Shown piece after piece: positions 43,377 through 56,614 of a stretch of DNA of 64,000 bases. Position 1 is the stretch's first letter. The number at the start of each line of letters is the position of its first letter. The translations under genes and the position numbers were made by a program. Where the stretch lies: the NCBI RefSeq assembly GCF_035918155.1, contig NZ_CP109327.1, forward strand, positions 1,302,001-1,366,000, read 5' to 3'. The stretch comes from Streptomyces sp. NBC_01591. Its GTDB lineage: Bacteria; Actinomycetota; Actinomycetes; Streptomycetales; Streptomycetaceae. The notes beneath the pieces are model-generated. The model was not told the DNA's origin. It did no database searches and saw only the letters and a program-made list of their open reading frames with translations.

Positions 43377-43538
43377 TCGGGCACCGCAGGTCGGGTGCGG
43401 CTGTGCCCCGGCCCTGCCCCGCGCGTCAGGAACGCGCGAAGAGATCGCCGTTTCGCGCCAAGATCGCGCAAGCGGCCGTCGCCGTCGGCCGGACCCGGGC
43501 TCACGCTGAGCGGACCCGATCGAAGGACCGCGCATCAC

Positions 43539-44706
43539 ATGTCCGTTCCGACCTCAGCCCCCGGTATGGCGCCGAGCGCCGAGGAACCCCCCGATACCGG
43601 GGCCCGCCACCAGCTCACCGCCCTCACCGGCCTCGCCGCGCTCTCGCTCGACGCGATGGCCTCGGTGGCCTACGGTCCCGAGGCGATCGTCCTGGTCCTG
43701 GCAGCGGCCGGCGGTCACGGACTGGGCTTCACGCTCCCCGTCACCCTGGCGATCGCCTTCCTCCTGGCCGTTCTCGTGGCCTCGTACCGGCAGGTCATCG
43801 CCGCCTTCCCGGACGGCGGCGGAAGCTACGCGGTCGCCCGGGCGCATCTCGGCCGCCGCACCAGCCTGGTCGCGGCCGCCTCCCTGGTCCTGGACTACGT
43901 CCTCAACGTCGCGGTCGCCGTCACCGCCGGAGTGGCCGCGCTGACCTCCGCCCTCCCCGGTCTCCACGACGACCGCGTATGGCTCTGCCTCGGCGTGCTG
44001 GCCCTGATCACCGGCGTGAATCTGCGCGGGATCGCCGACTCGGCGCGGACGTTCGTCGTGCCGACCGCGGTGTTCATCGGGTCGGTCCTCGCAGTGATCG
44101 CGGTCGGTCTCTTCCGCTCGGCCCCGGTGAGCACCGAGGTCGCGGCCGGTCATGCCTCTGCGCTCTCCGACCAGGCCACCACGGTCGGTGGTCGTCGGCT
44201 TCGAGTGTGTCCACCGCGCGTACGGCAGGATCGGTGAGCGACTGGGTGTCGGCCGTATCCCGGAGCCCCCGCACCGCGACCGCTCGCTGGTCGTGGTTCC
44301 GGTCGCCTCGCTCACCCGGCTGACCAGCGAGGCCCTGACCGCCGCGGTGTCACTGGGCGACGAGGTCCGGGCGGTCACGGTGTGCCACCCCGATGCCGAG
44401 GACCGGTTGCGGGCCGAATCCCTCGCGCGGGACTGGGAGTTGTGGGAGCCGGGCGTCCCACTGGTGCGGGTGGAATCGGACCGTCGTACGGTCGGCCGGC
44501 CGGTCGCGGCGTACGTACGCGGACTGACGGCCGCGGATCCGGGGGTCCGGATCACCGTCCTCATCCCCGAGGCCGAGCCGGCCCATGTGTGGCAGCGGCT
44601 GCTGCAGAACCAGCGGGGCGCGGTCGTCGCCCACGCCGTACGCCACGAGACGGACGCGGTGATCTGCCGGCTGCGATTCCGGCTGCTGGATCCGCGACCG
44701 TCCTGA
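43539..44706 (+). pseudogene. APC-family permease with internal deletion and frameshift
   Basis: From ATG 43539 the first five or six helices of an amino acid/polyamine-type permease are present (LTGLAALSLDAMASVAYGPEAIVLVL, AAFPDGGGSYAVARAHLGRRTSLVAAASLVLDYVLNVAVAVTAGVAAL). At about 44186-44192 the frame shifts and the sequence becomes the C-terminal cytosolic domain (GRIGERLGVGRIPEPPHRDRSLVVVPVASLTRLTSEALTAAVSLGDEVRAVTV) to a stop at 44706. Full-length relatives have about 640 residues; about 250 are missing. Confidence 0.8.
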
Positions 44707-44734
44707 CGTCACGCCGACGCCGGCGCACGGCGGT

Positions 44735-44938
44735 TCAGCCCCGACTGTCCAGGCCGGAGAGGTCCAGGGCCCGCCGCATCGCCGGGAGGTCCCACGAGTC
44801 CGCGAGCTCCTCCCATCTGGCCCACATCAGCCGGGGATCGGGCAGGTCCTCGGGCAGGCCCGGACGGTGCAGAGGGAACATGGGTGCGAGCAAAGCGGCG
44901 CGGCCTGCGCCCGCTCCGAGGACGGTTGCCGCCCGCCT
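44735..44938 (-). pseudogene. C-terminal remnant of an unrecognised gene
   Basis: The minus strand is open with strong G/C third positions from about 44938 to a TGA at 44735-44737, reading RAATVLGAGAGRAALLAPMF, then LPDPRLMWARWEELADSWDL and PAMRRALDLSGLDSRG. An ATG at 44881 would give 48 residues. It looks like a gene's tail whose front was replaced by the end of the GH63 gene; family unknown. Confidence 0.45.
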
Positions 44939-44939
44939 G

Positions 44940-49170
<4,231 letters not shown>

Positions 49171-49174
<4 letters not shown>

Positions 49175-50028
49175 CCCTTCACCGCCCCGCCGAGGAGTCC
49201 GGCCACGAACTGCCGCTGGAAGAGCAGGAAGAGGAGCATCAGCGGAAGCGTGGCGAGGAGAGATCCGAGCATCAAGCCCGAGTAGTCGACGTGGGAGAGC
49301 CCCGTGAGGGTGTTGAGCGCGACGGGCACGGTGTATTTGTCCTCGGAGTTCAGCATGAGCAGCGGCCAGATGAAGCTGTTCCACTGCGCCATGAACGTGA
49401 AGATGACCAGGGCGCCGAGCTGTGGGCGTACGCACGGCAGCACGACCTGGTAGAAGGTGCGCAGCTCGCCGGAGCCGTCGATCCGGGCCGATTCGAGGAG
49501 CTCGTCGGGGAAGTCGACGAAGCTCTGCCGCATCAGGAGGATGCCGAAGGAGTTCGCCAGGAACGGCAGGATCACCGCCTGGTACGAGTCGATCCAGCCG
49601 ACGCTCGCCATCATCTGGAACAGCGGCACGAGCAGCACCTGGAAGGGGATCATCATCGTGGCGAGCACGGCGCCGAGCAGCAGGCCCCGGCCGCGGAAGC
49701 GGTACTTGGCGAGTCCGTAGCCGCACATGGCGGAGATCAGTGAGCTGAGCGCGGTGTGGACGACGGCGATGCCGACGCTGTTGAGGAGGACCCGCCCGAA
49801 GCCGATGGTGTCCTGGAGCCGCACGAGGTTGTCAAGCAGCTCCCCGCCGGGCAGGAACGGCGGCGGGGAGCGGAACAGCTCCGACGTGGAGTGCGTCGCG
49901 GCGATCGCCATCCAGAGGAACGGCACCAGGCTGACGACGGCGCCGGCCGCGAGGAACAGGCGGACGAGGTATCGGCCGGCGCGCCGGGCCGGGTGGACGC
50001 GTACGGGGGCCTGCTGGAGGGCGGTCAC
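49171..50028 (-). CDS. Sugar ABC permease, MalG-like (GH42/GH63 operon)
   Basis: This 285-residue protein starts at GTG 50028, overlapping the previous stop. Six helices and the EAA loop LESARIDGSGELRTFYQVVLPCVRPQ are clear; the end QRQFVAGLLGGAVKG is typical. It forms the import channel with the next permease; the ATPase must come from elsewhere. Confidence 0.93.
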
Positions 50029-50951
50029 CGGCGGCGCTCCCTTCCGAAGGCGACGTACTGGAGGGCGGAGATCGCGGCGATGAGGGCCACGACGACCCAG
50101 GCGATGGCGGCGGCGTAGCCGAAGTCGAGCTGCTGGAAGCCGACCTTGTAGAGGTAGACGACCGGGGTGAGGGTCGCGTCGTCGGGGCCGCCGCGGGTGA
50201 GGACGTAGTTCTCGTCGAAGAGCTGGAGCGTCCCGATGGTGGAGGTGATCACGCAGAACAGGACGACCGGGCGCAGCTGCGGAAGGATCACGCGCGTGTA
50301 CGTGGACAGGGTGCCGGAGCCGTCGATCGCCGCGGCCTCGTACTGCTCCTTGCCGATGGACTGGAGTCCGGCGAGCAGGATGACGGCGTTGTAGCCGGTC
50401 CAGCGCCAGGTCAGCGACGCGATCAGGGAGACACGCGCCCAGGTGGGACTGTTGAGCCAGTCGACCTGGCCGATGCCGATGGTGCCGAGGATCTGGTTGA
50501 CGAGGCCGCCGTCGGTCTTGAGGAGGACCTGGAAGACGACGGCGTACGCGACGAGTGTGGTGACGGCGGGCAGGAAGTAGACCGCGCGCCAGGTGCCGCG
50601 GAAGCGCAGCCAGGACTGATTGAGCAGGACGGCGAGGACGAGTGCCAGGCCGATCATGACGGGGACCTGCACGACGAGGATGATCCCGGTGTTGAACAGG
50701 GACTCCAGGAACGCGGGGTCGTCGATCATGCGCCGGTACTGGTCGAGTCCGACCCAGCGGGTGGCGCCGGTGTCCTCGGTGGTGAAGCTCTGCAGGAGGC
50801 TCGCGCCCAGCGGATAGGCGAAGAAGATCGCGAAGAGGGCGGCCGCGGGTCCGGCGAAGATCCAGGCGGTGGGGCGCCGGCGCCTGCGGCGTGCCGGGGC
50901 CGGGGCGCGGGCGGGGGCGACCGGCCGGTCGTGGGCGGTGTCGACGGCCAT
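50025..50951 (-). CDS. Sugar ABC permease, MalF-like (GH42/GH63 operon)
   Basis: This 308-residue protein starts at ATG 50951, 4 bases after the binding-protein stop. A basic Arg-rich N-terminus precedes AWIFAGPAAALFAIFFAYPLGASLLQSF and five more helices, with the EAA loop YEAAAIDGSGTLSTYTRVILPQLRPV. Translation is coupled at both ends. Confidence 0.93.
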   Translation of the reverse strand: MAVDTAHDRPVAPARAPAPARRRRRRPTAWIFAGPAAALFAIFFAYPLGASLLQSFTTEDTGATRWVGLDQYRRMIDDPAFLESLFNTGIILVVQVPVMIGLALVLAVLLNQSWLRFRGTWRAVYFLPAVTTLVAYAVVFQVLLKTDGGLVNQILGTIGIGQVDWLNSPTWARVSLIASLTWRWTGYNAVILLAGLQSIGKEQYEAAAIDGSGTLSTYTRVILPQLRPVVLFCVITSTIGTLQLFDENYVLTRGGPDDATLTPVVYLYKVGFQQLDFGYAAAIAWVVVALIAAISALQYVAFGRERRR

Positions 50952-50955
50952 CGGG

Positions 50956-52293
50956 CTACTTCACCCTTTCGCGGCCGGTGGCCGCGGCGATCTGCCGCGC
51001 GGCCGAGTCCAGGGCGGCGCGCGGGTCCTTGCCCCGCAGCATCACGCCGGTGACGGCGGAGACCATGATGTCGGTGGCCTTCGCGTCGTCCTTGTTGTTC
51101 TCGACCGGCGGGATGTTGCGGGCGAGCCGGGCGAACACGTCGAGGGCCGGCCGGCCGCCGAAGTACTCCTGCTTCTCGCTCAGGTACGGGTCGTCGAGCG
51201 CGGGCAGATAGGCGGGGAAGAGGCCCTCGCGCTTGAGCATGGAGACCTGGTTCGCCTTGCCGGTGAGCAGGAACTGGATGAACGCCCAGGCCAGCCGGGG
51301 GTTCTTGCTCTGCGCGGGGACGCAGAGCGTGGAGCCGCCGATGTTCGAGGTGCGGATGCCGTCGGCGGTGAATCCGGGCAGCGGCACCACCCCGAATCTG
51401 CCCTTCAGCTCCGGCATCTCGTCGGTGAGCGTACCCATCCACCAGGCGGCGGTGGGCGTGGTGGTGGCCTTGCCCTCCTTGGTGCCGGTGACTAGGCCGT
51501 CCCAGCCCTTCTCGTAGTCGACGAGCCCCTCGTCGTGCAGGGTCTTCATCAGCGTCAGGGCCTTCACGGCCTCCGGGGTGTCGACCGCGACCCGGCCGTC
51601 CTTGAAGTAGGACTGGCCCTGCTGCTGGAGCAGCATCGGCAGGATCCCGGTGTCCGTGGAGTCCATGATGAGCAGCTTGCGGCCGGTCGCCTTCTTGATG
51701 CGGACGCCCGCCACCACGTAGTCGTCCCAGGTCAGCAGCGATTTGGGGTCGACTCCTGCGGCGCGGAAGTGGTCCGTGCGGTAGTAGAGCGCGCAGGGGC
51801 CGATGTCCCAGGGCAGGGCGAAGACCGCGCTGTCCTTGCCGGTGACGGTGCGCCACGCGGCGCGGTCGAAGTCGCCTCCGTAGCGGCCGCCGAGGCTCGT
51901 CAGGTCGTAGAAACCGCTCGGGAAGTTGCCCAGGTAGCGCGGCATGTGGCTGCCCTCGACCGTGAGGACGTCGGCGAGGCCCGAGCCGCCGCGCAGGCCC
52001 ACGGTGATCTTGTCGTAGGCGTTGTCGTAGCCGATGTCGACGATGTCGACGGTGGTGCCGGGGTGGCGCTCCTCGAAGGTGCGGGCGAGGCGCTTCATGG
52101 CCTTGGCGGCGACATCCCACGACCAGACGGTGATCTTTCCGCCGACCTTGCCCCCTCCGTCGTCCTTCCCGCCGCCGATGTCGCGGGCCTCTCCGCCGCC
52201 CGCGCCGCCCATGGCACATCCACTGACCAGGGACGTTGCCGCGGTCGCGAGACCTGTGGCCAGAACAACCCGTCGGGTGGGTCTTGTTGACAC
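50956..52293 (-). CDS. Sugar ABC substrate-binding lipoprotein (GH42/GH63 operon)
   Basis: This 445-residue protein starts at GTG 52293, after CAGGAGGC. Twin Arg (7-8) and the lipobox VSGC (Cys26) are followed by a Gly-rich linker. Mature-domain marks are ITVWSWDVAAKAMKRLARTFEERHPGTTVDIVDIG and LADVLTVEGSHMPRYL. It is first gene of the operon, so it carries the promoter, which overlaps an ATTCAG-N4-CTGAAT palindrome. The ligand is a glycoside of unknown type. Confidence 0.92.
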   Translation of the reverse strand: MSTRPTRRVVLATGLATAATSLVSGCAMGGAGGGEARDIGGGKDDGGGKVGGKITVWSWDVAAKAMKRLARTFEERHPGTTVDIVDIGYDNAYDKITVGLRGGSGLADVLTVEGSHMPRYLGNFPSGFYDLTSLGGRYGGDFDRAAWRTVTGKDSAVFALPWDIGPCALYYRTDHFRAAGVDPKSLLTWDDYVVAGVRIKKATGRKLLIMDSTDTGILPMLLQQQGQSYFKDGRVAVDTPEAVKALTLMKTLHDEGLVDYEKGWDGLVTGTKEGKATTTPTAAWWMGTLTDEMPELKGRFGVVPLPGFTADGIRTSNIGGSTLCVPAQSKNPRLAWAFIQFLLTGKANQVSMLKREGLFPAYLPALDDPYLSEKQEYFGGRPALDVFARLARNIPPVENNKDDAKATDIMVSAVTGVMLRGKDPRAALDSAARQIAAATGRERVK

Positions 52294-52309
52294 TCTTGCC
52301 TCCTGGAGC

Positions 52310-52361
52310 CTGAATGCCTAATGCTGTATTCAGAACACTGAATGACGGAGCCCGCCGTCAA
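52310..52361. promoter_or_regulatory. Promoter and palindromic operator between importer and gcvPA-like operons
   Basis: On the minus strand TTGACG (52361-52356) and TGTTCT (52337-52332), 18 bases apart, make a plausible promoter for the binding-protein gene. The perfect palindrome ATTCAGAACACTGAAT (52328-52343) covers the -10 element, and a third half-site CTGAAT lies at 52310-52315. A bound repressor would block the promoter. The GntR protein encoded at the end of the divergent operon is the obvious candidate (inferred). No clear plus-strand promoter was found in the 145-base gap. Confidence 0.6.
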
Positions 52362-52438
52362 GAGGTGTACACCCAAAGACTTTTGTTGCTGTGGTCCATG
52401 ACTGACCCGACCGAGTCGGCTCACGCGAAAGGCGCGGC

Positions 52439-53830
52439 ATGACGTCACCCCAGGACTCCGCCCACACCCACGCCCATCCCTACATCCCGAACGCGGTTCC
52501 GGCCGTGCGGCAGGCGATGCTGGAGGAGATCGGCGCCGCGAGCGTCGAGGACTTCTACGCCGACATCCCGGACGGCATCCGGCTGCACCGCCCCCTGGAT
52601 CTGCCGGCCCCGCTGCGTTCGGAGGCCGAACTCACCCGTCATATGGAGGAGTTGCTCGGCCGCAACACTTCGACGCGGCAGGCGCTCAGCTTCCTCGGCT
52701 CCGGCTGCTACCAGCACCACGTACCGGCGGTCGTGGACGAGGTGGTCAACCGCAGCGAGTTCCTCACGGCGTACGCCGGCGAGCCGTACGAGGACCACGG
52801 TCGCTTCCAGGCGCTGTGGGAGTACCAGTCGATGATGGCCGAGCTGCTCGACGTCGAGATCGTCAACGTCCCGGTGTACGACGGCTTCCAGGCCTCGGGG
52901 ACGGCCCTGCGCATGGCCGGCCGGATCACGGGCCGCCGCCGCGTGCTCGTCGCCACCGCGATCGACACCGACAAGCTCTCCCGCATACGTGACTACGTAC
53001 GCCCCGACCACGACGTGACGGTGGTCCCGGTCGACCCGGACACCGGCTGCGCCGACCTCGACGCGGTGCGCGAGGCGCTCGCCGCCGGCGACACGGCGGC
53101 GGTGTACGCGGACACTCCCTCCGCGCTCGGCATCGTCGACGAGGCGCTCCCCCGCCTCGCCGAACTCGCCCACGACGCAGGTGCGTTGTACGTCGTGGGC
53201 TGCAATCCGCTGACGCTCGGCGTGCTCGCGCCTCCCTCCGCGTACGGCGCCGACATCGCGTGCGGCGACATCCAGCCGCTGGGCCTGCACCAGAGTTTCG
53301 GCGGCGCCAACGCGGGCTTCATCGCCACCCGCGACGAGGAGGCACTGGTCGCCGAGTACCCGTCACGTCTGTTCGGCCTCGTGCCCACGACCGTCGAGGG
53401 CGAGTACGGCTTCGGCGACGTGGCCTACGAGCGGACCTCGTTCGCGCTGCGCGAGGAGGGCAAGGAGTGGGTCGGCACGGCCGCCGCGCTGCACGGCATC
53501 GGTGCCGGGGTCTATCTCGCGCTGATGGGACCGCAGGGCATGCGGGAGATCGGCGACACGATCCTCGCGCTCACCGCGTACGCCCGCAGGCGCCTCGCCG
53601 AGGTGCCCGGCATCGCGGTCCCGTACGGCGACGCCCTGCACTTCGCCGACTTCACCGTCCGCTACACGGGCAGCAGAACGGCCACCGAGATCCGCGCCGA
53701 ACTCAAGGAGCGGGGCATCTTCGGCTCCACCCCGACCGGCACGCACGAGGCCGCGTTCTGCGTCACCGAAGTCCATACCAAGGCCGACATCGACCGGCTC
53801 GCCGCGACCCTTGAGGAGATCGTCAAGTGA
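52439..53830 (+). CDS. Divergent glycine dehydrogenase subunit 1-like protein (GcvPA-like)
   Basis: This 463-residue protein starts at ATG 52439, after AAAGG. It follows the GcvPA layout (IPNAVPAVRQAMLEEIG, LSFLGSGCYQHHVPAVVDEVVNRSEFLTAYAG, EYQSMMAELLDVEIVNVPVYDG, SFGGANAGFIATRD). The usual TPYQPEISQG segment is replaced by AGEPYEDHGR. In the classical enzyme, A and B subunits together decarboxylate glycine with PLP and pass the aminomethyl group to lipoyl-H protein. No gcvT or gcvH lies here, and divergent motifs make another amino acid or amino sugar acid substrate possible. It is the first of four tightly coupled genes. Confidence 0.8.
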   Translation: MTSPQDSAHTHAHPYIPNAVPAVRQAMLEEIGAASVEDFYADIPDGIRLHRPLDLPAPLRSEAELTRHMEELLGRNTSTRQALSFLGSGCYQHHVPAVVDEVVNRSEFLTAYAGEPYEDHGRFQALWEYQSMMAELLDVEIVNVPVYDGFQASGTALRMAGRITGRRRVLVATAIDTDKLSRIRDYVRPDHDVTVVPVDPDTGCADLDAVREALAAGDTAAVYADTPSALGIVDEALPRLAELAHDAGALYVVGCNPLTLGVLAPPSAYGADIACGDIQPLGLHQSFGGANAGFIATRDEEALVAEYPSRLFGLVPTTVEGEYGFGDVAYERTSFALREEGKEWVGTAAALHGIGAGVYLALMGPQGMREIGDTILALTAYARRRLAEVPGIAVPYGDALHFADFTVRYTGSRTATEIRAELKERGIFGSTPTGTHEAAFCVTEVHTKADIDRLAATLEEIVK

Positions 53831-55428
53831 CCGCCCCGCACGCGCCCGTATCCGTCTCCCCCGAGGAGGCGCGCATCGCAGGCAAGCCGCGCCTCCGCCG
53901 GTTCCGGCAGGCCTCCTGGGACGAGAAGCTGATCTTCGAGCTCGGTTCACCGGGCGAGCGCGGCGTCCTCGTCCCGACCGCGGACCCGTCCATCGGGAAG
54001 CCCACGATTCCCGACGCTCTGCGCCGCACCGACCCGCCCGCCCTGCCTGAGATGTCCCAACAGCAGGTCCTGCGCCACTACTTGCGGCTCTCGCAGGAGA
54101 ACCTGGGCGCCGATCTCAACATCGACGTCGGCCAGGGCACCTGCACCATGAAGTACAGCCCCAAGGTCAACGACCAGTTCGTCCGCGACCTCCGGATCGC
54201 GGCGCTGCACCCCCTCCAGGACGAGGACACGGTCCAGGGCGTCCTCGGGATCATCCACAGTCTGGAGCAGCTCCTGAAGGAGATCTCCGGCATGGACCGG
54301 GTCTCGCTCCAGCCGGGTGCGGGCTCCGCCGCGATCTACACCAACGTGGCCATGATCCGCGCCTACTTCACCGCGCGCGGCGAGCTGGAGCAGCGCGACG
54401 AGGTCATCACGACGATCTTCTCCCACCCGTCCAACGCGGCCTGCGCGAAGACGGCCGGCTTCAAGGTCATCACCCTCCACCCGGACGCGGACGGCTATCC
54501 GGACATCGAGGCCCTCAAGGCGGCAGTCGGCCCGCGCACGGCGGCGCTCCTCATCACGAACCCCGAGGACACCGGCATCTACAACCCGCGCATCGAGGAG
54601 TTCGTACGGATCGTGCACGAGGCGGGCGGCCTGTGCTCGTACGACCAGGCCAACGCGAACGGCATCCTCGGCATCACGCGCGCCCGGGACGCGGGCTTCG
54701 ACCTGTGCCACTTCAATCTGCACAAGACGTTCTCGACGCCGCACGCGTGCGGCGGTCCGGCGGCCGGGGCCTGTGCCGTCACCGAGGAGCTCGCCCCGTA
54801 TCTCCCGCGCCCCACCGTCGAGTTCGACCCGGAGACGGGCGTGTACCGGCTGGACGACGAGCGGCCCGAGTCGGTCGGCAAGATGCGGCCGTTCTACGGC
54901 GTCGTGCCGAATCTGGTCCGCGCGTACGCGTGGATCATGTCGCTCGGCGCCGAGGGGCTGCGGGCCGCCGCCGAGACGGCCGTCCTCAACAACAACTACC
55001 TGCTCCACAAGGTCCGGCAGATCCCGGGCGTCTCCGTCCCGTACGCGGCCGGGCGCCCGCGCGTCGAGCAGGTCCGCTACAGCTGGGAGAAGCTCCACCA
55101 GGACACCGGCCTGCACTCCGAGGACATCGGCCTGCGCGCCGCGGACTTCGGCACGCACTACTGGACCAGCCACCACCCGTACGTGGTGCCGGAACCCATG
55201 ACGCTGGAGCCGACCGAGTCCTACACGCGCGCCGACCTCGACGAGTACGCGGCGATCCTCGCGGAGATCGCCCGCGAGGCGTACGAGGACCCGGAGACCG
55301 TGCGCACGGCGCCGCACCGTTCGACCATCCACCGGGTACGCCCGGAGGCCCTGGACGACCCCGCGGTCTGGGCGGTCTCGTGGCGCGCCTACCGCCGCAA
55401 GGTGCTGGGCGAGGCGGGCCGCCCGTGA
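53827..55428 (+). CDS. Divergent glycine dehydrogenase subunit 2-like protein (GcvPB-like), PLP enzyme
   Basis: This 533-residue protein starts at GTG 53827 in a GTGA overlap. The PLP Lys is Lys300 in HFNLHKTFSTPH. Several family motifs differ: the usual PHGGGGPG is PHACGGPA, DSAHGTNPAS is FSHPSNAAC, LQPAAGAHGE is LQPGAGSAAI and YDGAN is YDQAN. The overall fold is surely retained, but the changed Gly-rich loop and HGTN site, which contact cofactor and substrate, argue for a paralogue with its own reaction. The N-terminus is about 40 residues longer than usual. A normal role in glycine cleavage cannot be excluded. Confidence 0.8.
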   Translation: MTAPHAPVSVSPEEARIAGKPRLRRFRQASWDEKLIFELGSPGERGVLVPTADPSIGKPTIPDALRRTDPPALPEMSQQQVLRHYLRLSQENLGADLNIDVGQGTCTMKYSPKVNDQFVRDLRIAALHPLQDEDTVQGVLGIIHSLEQLLKEISGMDRVSLQPGAGSAAIYTNVAMIRAYFTARGELEQRDEVITTIFSHPSNAACAKTAGFKVITLHPDADGYPDIEALKAAVGPRTAALLITNPEDTGIYNPRIEEFVRIVHEAGGLCSYDQANANGILGITRARDAGFDLCHFNLHKTFSTPHACGGPAAGACAVTEELAPYLPRPTVEFDPETGVYRLDDERPESVGKMRPFYGVVPNLVRAYAWIMSLGAEGLRAAAETAVLNNNYLLHKVRQIPGVSVPYAAGRPRVEQVRYSWEKLHQDTGLHSEDIGLRAADFGTHYWTSHHPYVVPEPMTLEPTESYTRADLDEYAAILAEIAREAYEDPETVRTAPHRSTIHRVRPEALDDPAVWAVSWRAYRRKVLGEAGRP

Positions 55429-56570
55429 CGAGGATCGGCCTGGTGGTCAACCCGGTCGCCGGACTCGGCGGCCGGGTGGGCCTGGGTGGCACCGACGGCC
55501 CGGACCGGGCCCGCGTGGCGCTGTCGCTGGGCGCATGCCCACTGGCGGGGGCGCGTGCGGCCGCGGCTCTGGGTGAACTGGCGGCGCGTACGGGCGAGTC
55601 GGCTCGGGACGGACTCCTCGTCGTCACCGCCGCCGGTCCCCTGGGCGCCGACTCCGTCGCCGCCGCGGGGCTTGCGGGGCGGGTCGTGTACGCCGCCGGG
55701 ACCGGGCGGGACACCTCGGCCGCGGACACGGCCGCCGCGGTGCGGGCCGTCGTCGCCGAGGGCATCGACCTCCTGGTCTTCGCCGGCGGCGACGGCACCG
55801 CGCGGGACGTGCTCGGCGCCCTCGGCGACGCGCCCTGTCCGGTCCTCGGCGTACCGACCGGCGTGAAGATGCACTCGGCCGTCTTCGCCGTCAGCCCGCG
55901 CGCCGCGGGTGAGGTCGCGGCGGCGTGGCTCGCCCGCACGGGCGGCGTCCGGCTGCGGGACGCCGAGGTGATGGACCGCGACGAGGACGCCCTGGGCGAA
56001 GGCCGCGTCACCTCCCGGCTCTTCGGGTGGCTGCCCGTCCCGGACGTGCCGGTCCGGGTGCAGCAGCGCAAGACCGGCAGCACCGCCACCGCGCCGGATG
56101 CGGTCGGCGGGATCGCGGCCGAGGTCGCCGAGCGGGTCGGGGACGGGTTGCTCGTGCTCGGCCCCGGCAGCACCACCCGGGCGGTGGCGGCCGCGCTCGG
56201 CGCGGACGTCTCGCTCACCGGAGTCGACGCGCTCGCCCTGCGGCCGGGCCGCCCGCCCCGCGTCGTGGCACGTGACGTCGGCGAGGAGGCCCTCCTCGCA
56301 CTCGGCCCGGCCTGGATCGCCCTCTCCCCCATCGGCGGCCAGGGCTTCCTCCTCGGCCGCGGCAACCAGCAGATCTCGCCGCGCGTCCTGCGCGCAGCAG
56401 GCGGTCGCGAGCACCTGCTGGTGCTGTGCACGGAAGCGAAACTGGCCGCGCTCGGCGGCCGCCCCCTGCTCCTCGACACCGGCGACGACGCGCTCGACGC
56501 GGAGCTGTCCGGTCACCTCCCCGTCATCACCGGCAGGCGGCGCACATCGCTGTACCGCCTGGCGATGTGA
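55425..56570 (+). CDS. ATP-NAD kinase/AcoX-like protein
   Basis: This 381-residue protein starts at GTG 55425, overlapping the previous stop. It opens with IGLVVNPVAGLGGRVGLGGTDG and has the NAD-kinase GGDGTARDV motif (Gly121-Thr125), then VLGVPTGVKMHSAVFAVSPRAAGE and GPGSTTRAVAAALGA. This matches the AcoX-like branch of the NAD-kinase superfamily, whose members sit in catabolic operons and lack a proven reaction. In this operon it may supply NADP to the next-door dehydrogenase or phosphorylate a pathway metabolite (both inferred). Confidence 0.8.
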   Translation: MTRIGLVVNPVAGLGGRVGLGGTDGPDRARVALSLGACPLAGARAAAALGELAARTGESARDGLLVVTAAGPLGADSVAAAGLAGRVVYAAGTGRDTSAADTAAAVRAVVAEGIDLLVFAGGDGTARDVLGALGDAPCPVLGVPTGVKMHSAVFAVSPRAAGEVAAAWLARTGGVRLRDAEVMDRDEDALGEGRVTSRLFGWLPVPDVPVRVQQRKTGSTATAPDAVGGIAAEVAERVGDGLLVLGPGSTTRAVAAALGADVSLTGVDALALRPGRPPRVVARDVGEEALLALGPAWIALSPIGGQGFLLGRGNQQISPRVLRAAGGREHLLVLCTEAKLAALGGRPLLLDTGDDALDAELSGHLPVITGRRRTSLYRLAM

Positions 56571-56614
56571 CCGCGTAACCCCGACACCCCGACCCAGGAC
56601 ACAAGGAGCCCAGG

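Noticed and set aside
39252-43538. A 1428-codon open frame on the minus strand opposite the GH106-like gene
   Set aside because: It is exactly antisense to a gene with clear domain motifs; its product is low-complexity Arg/Gly/Pro/Val and has no ribosome site. High GC leaves shadow frames open.
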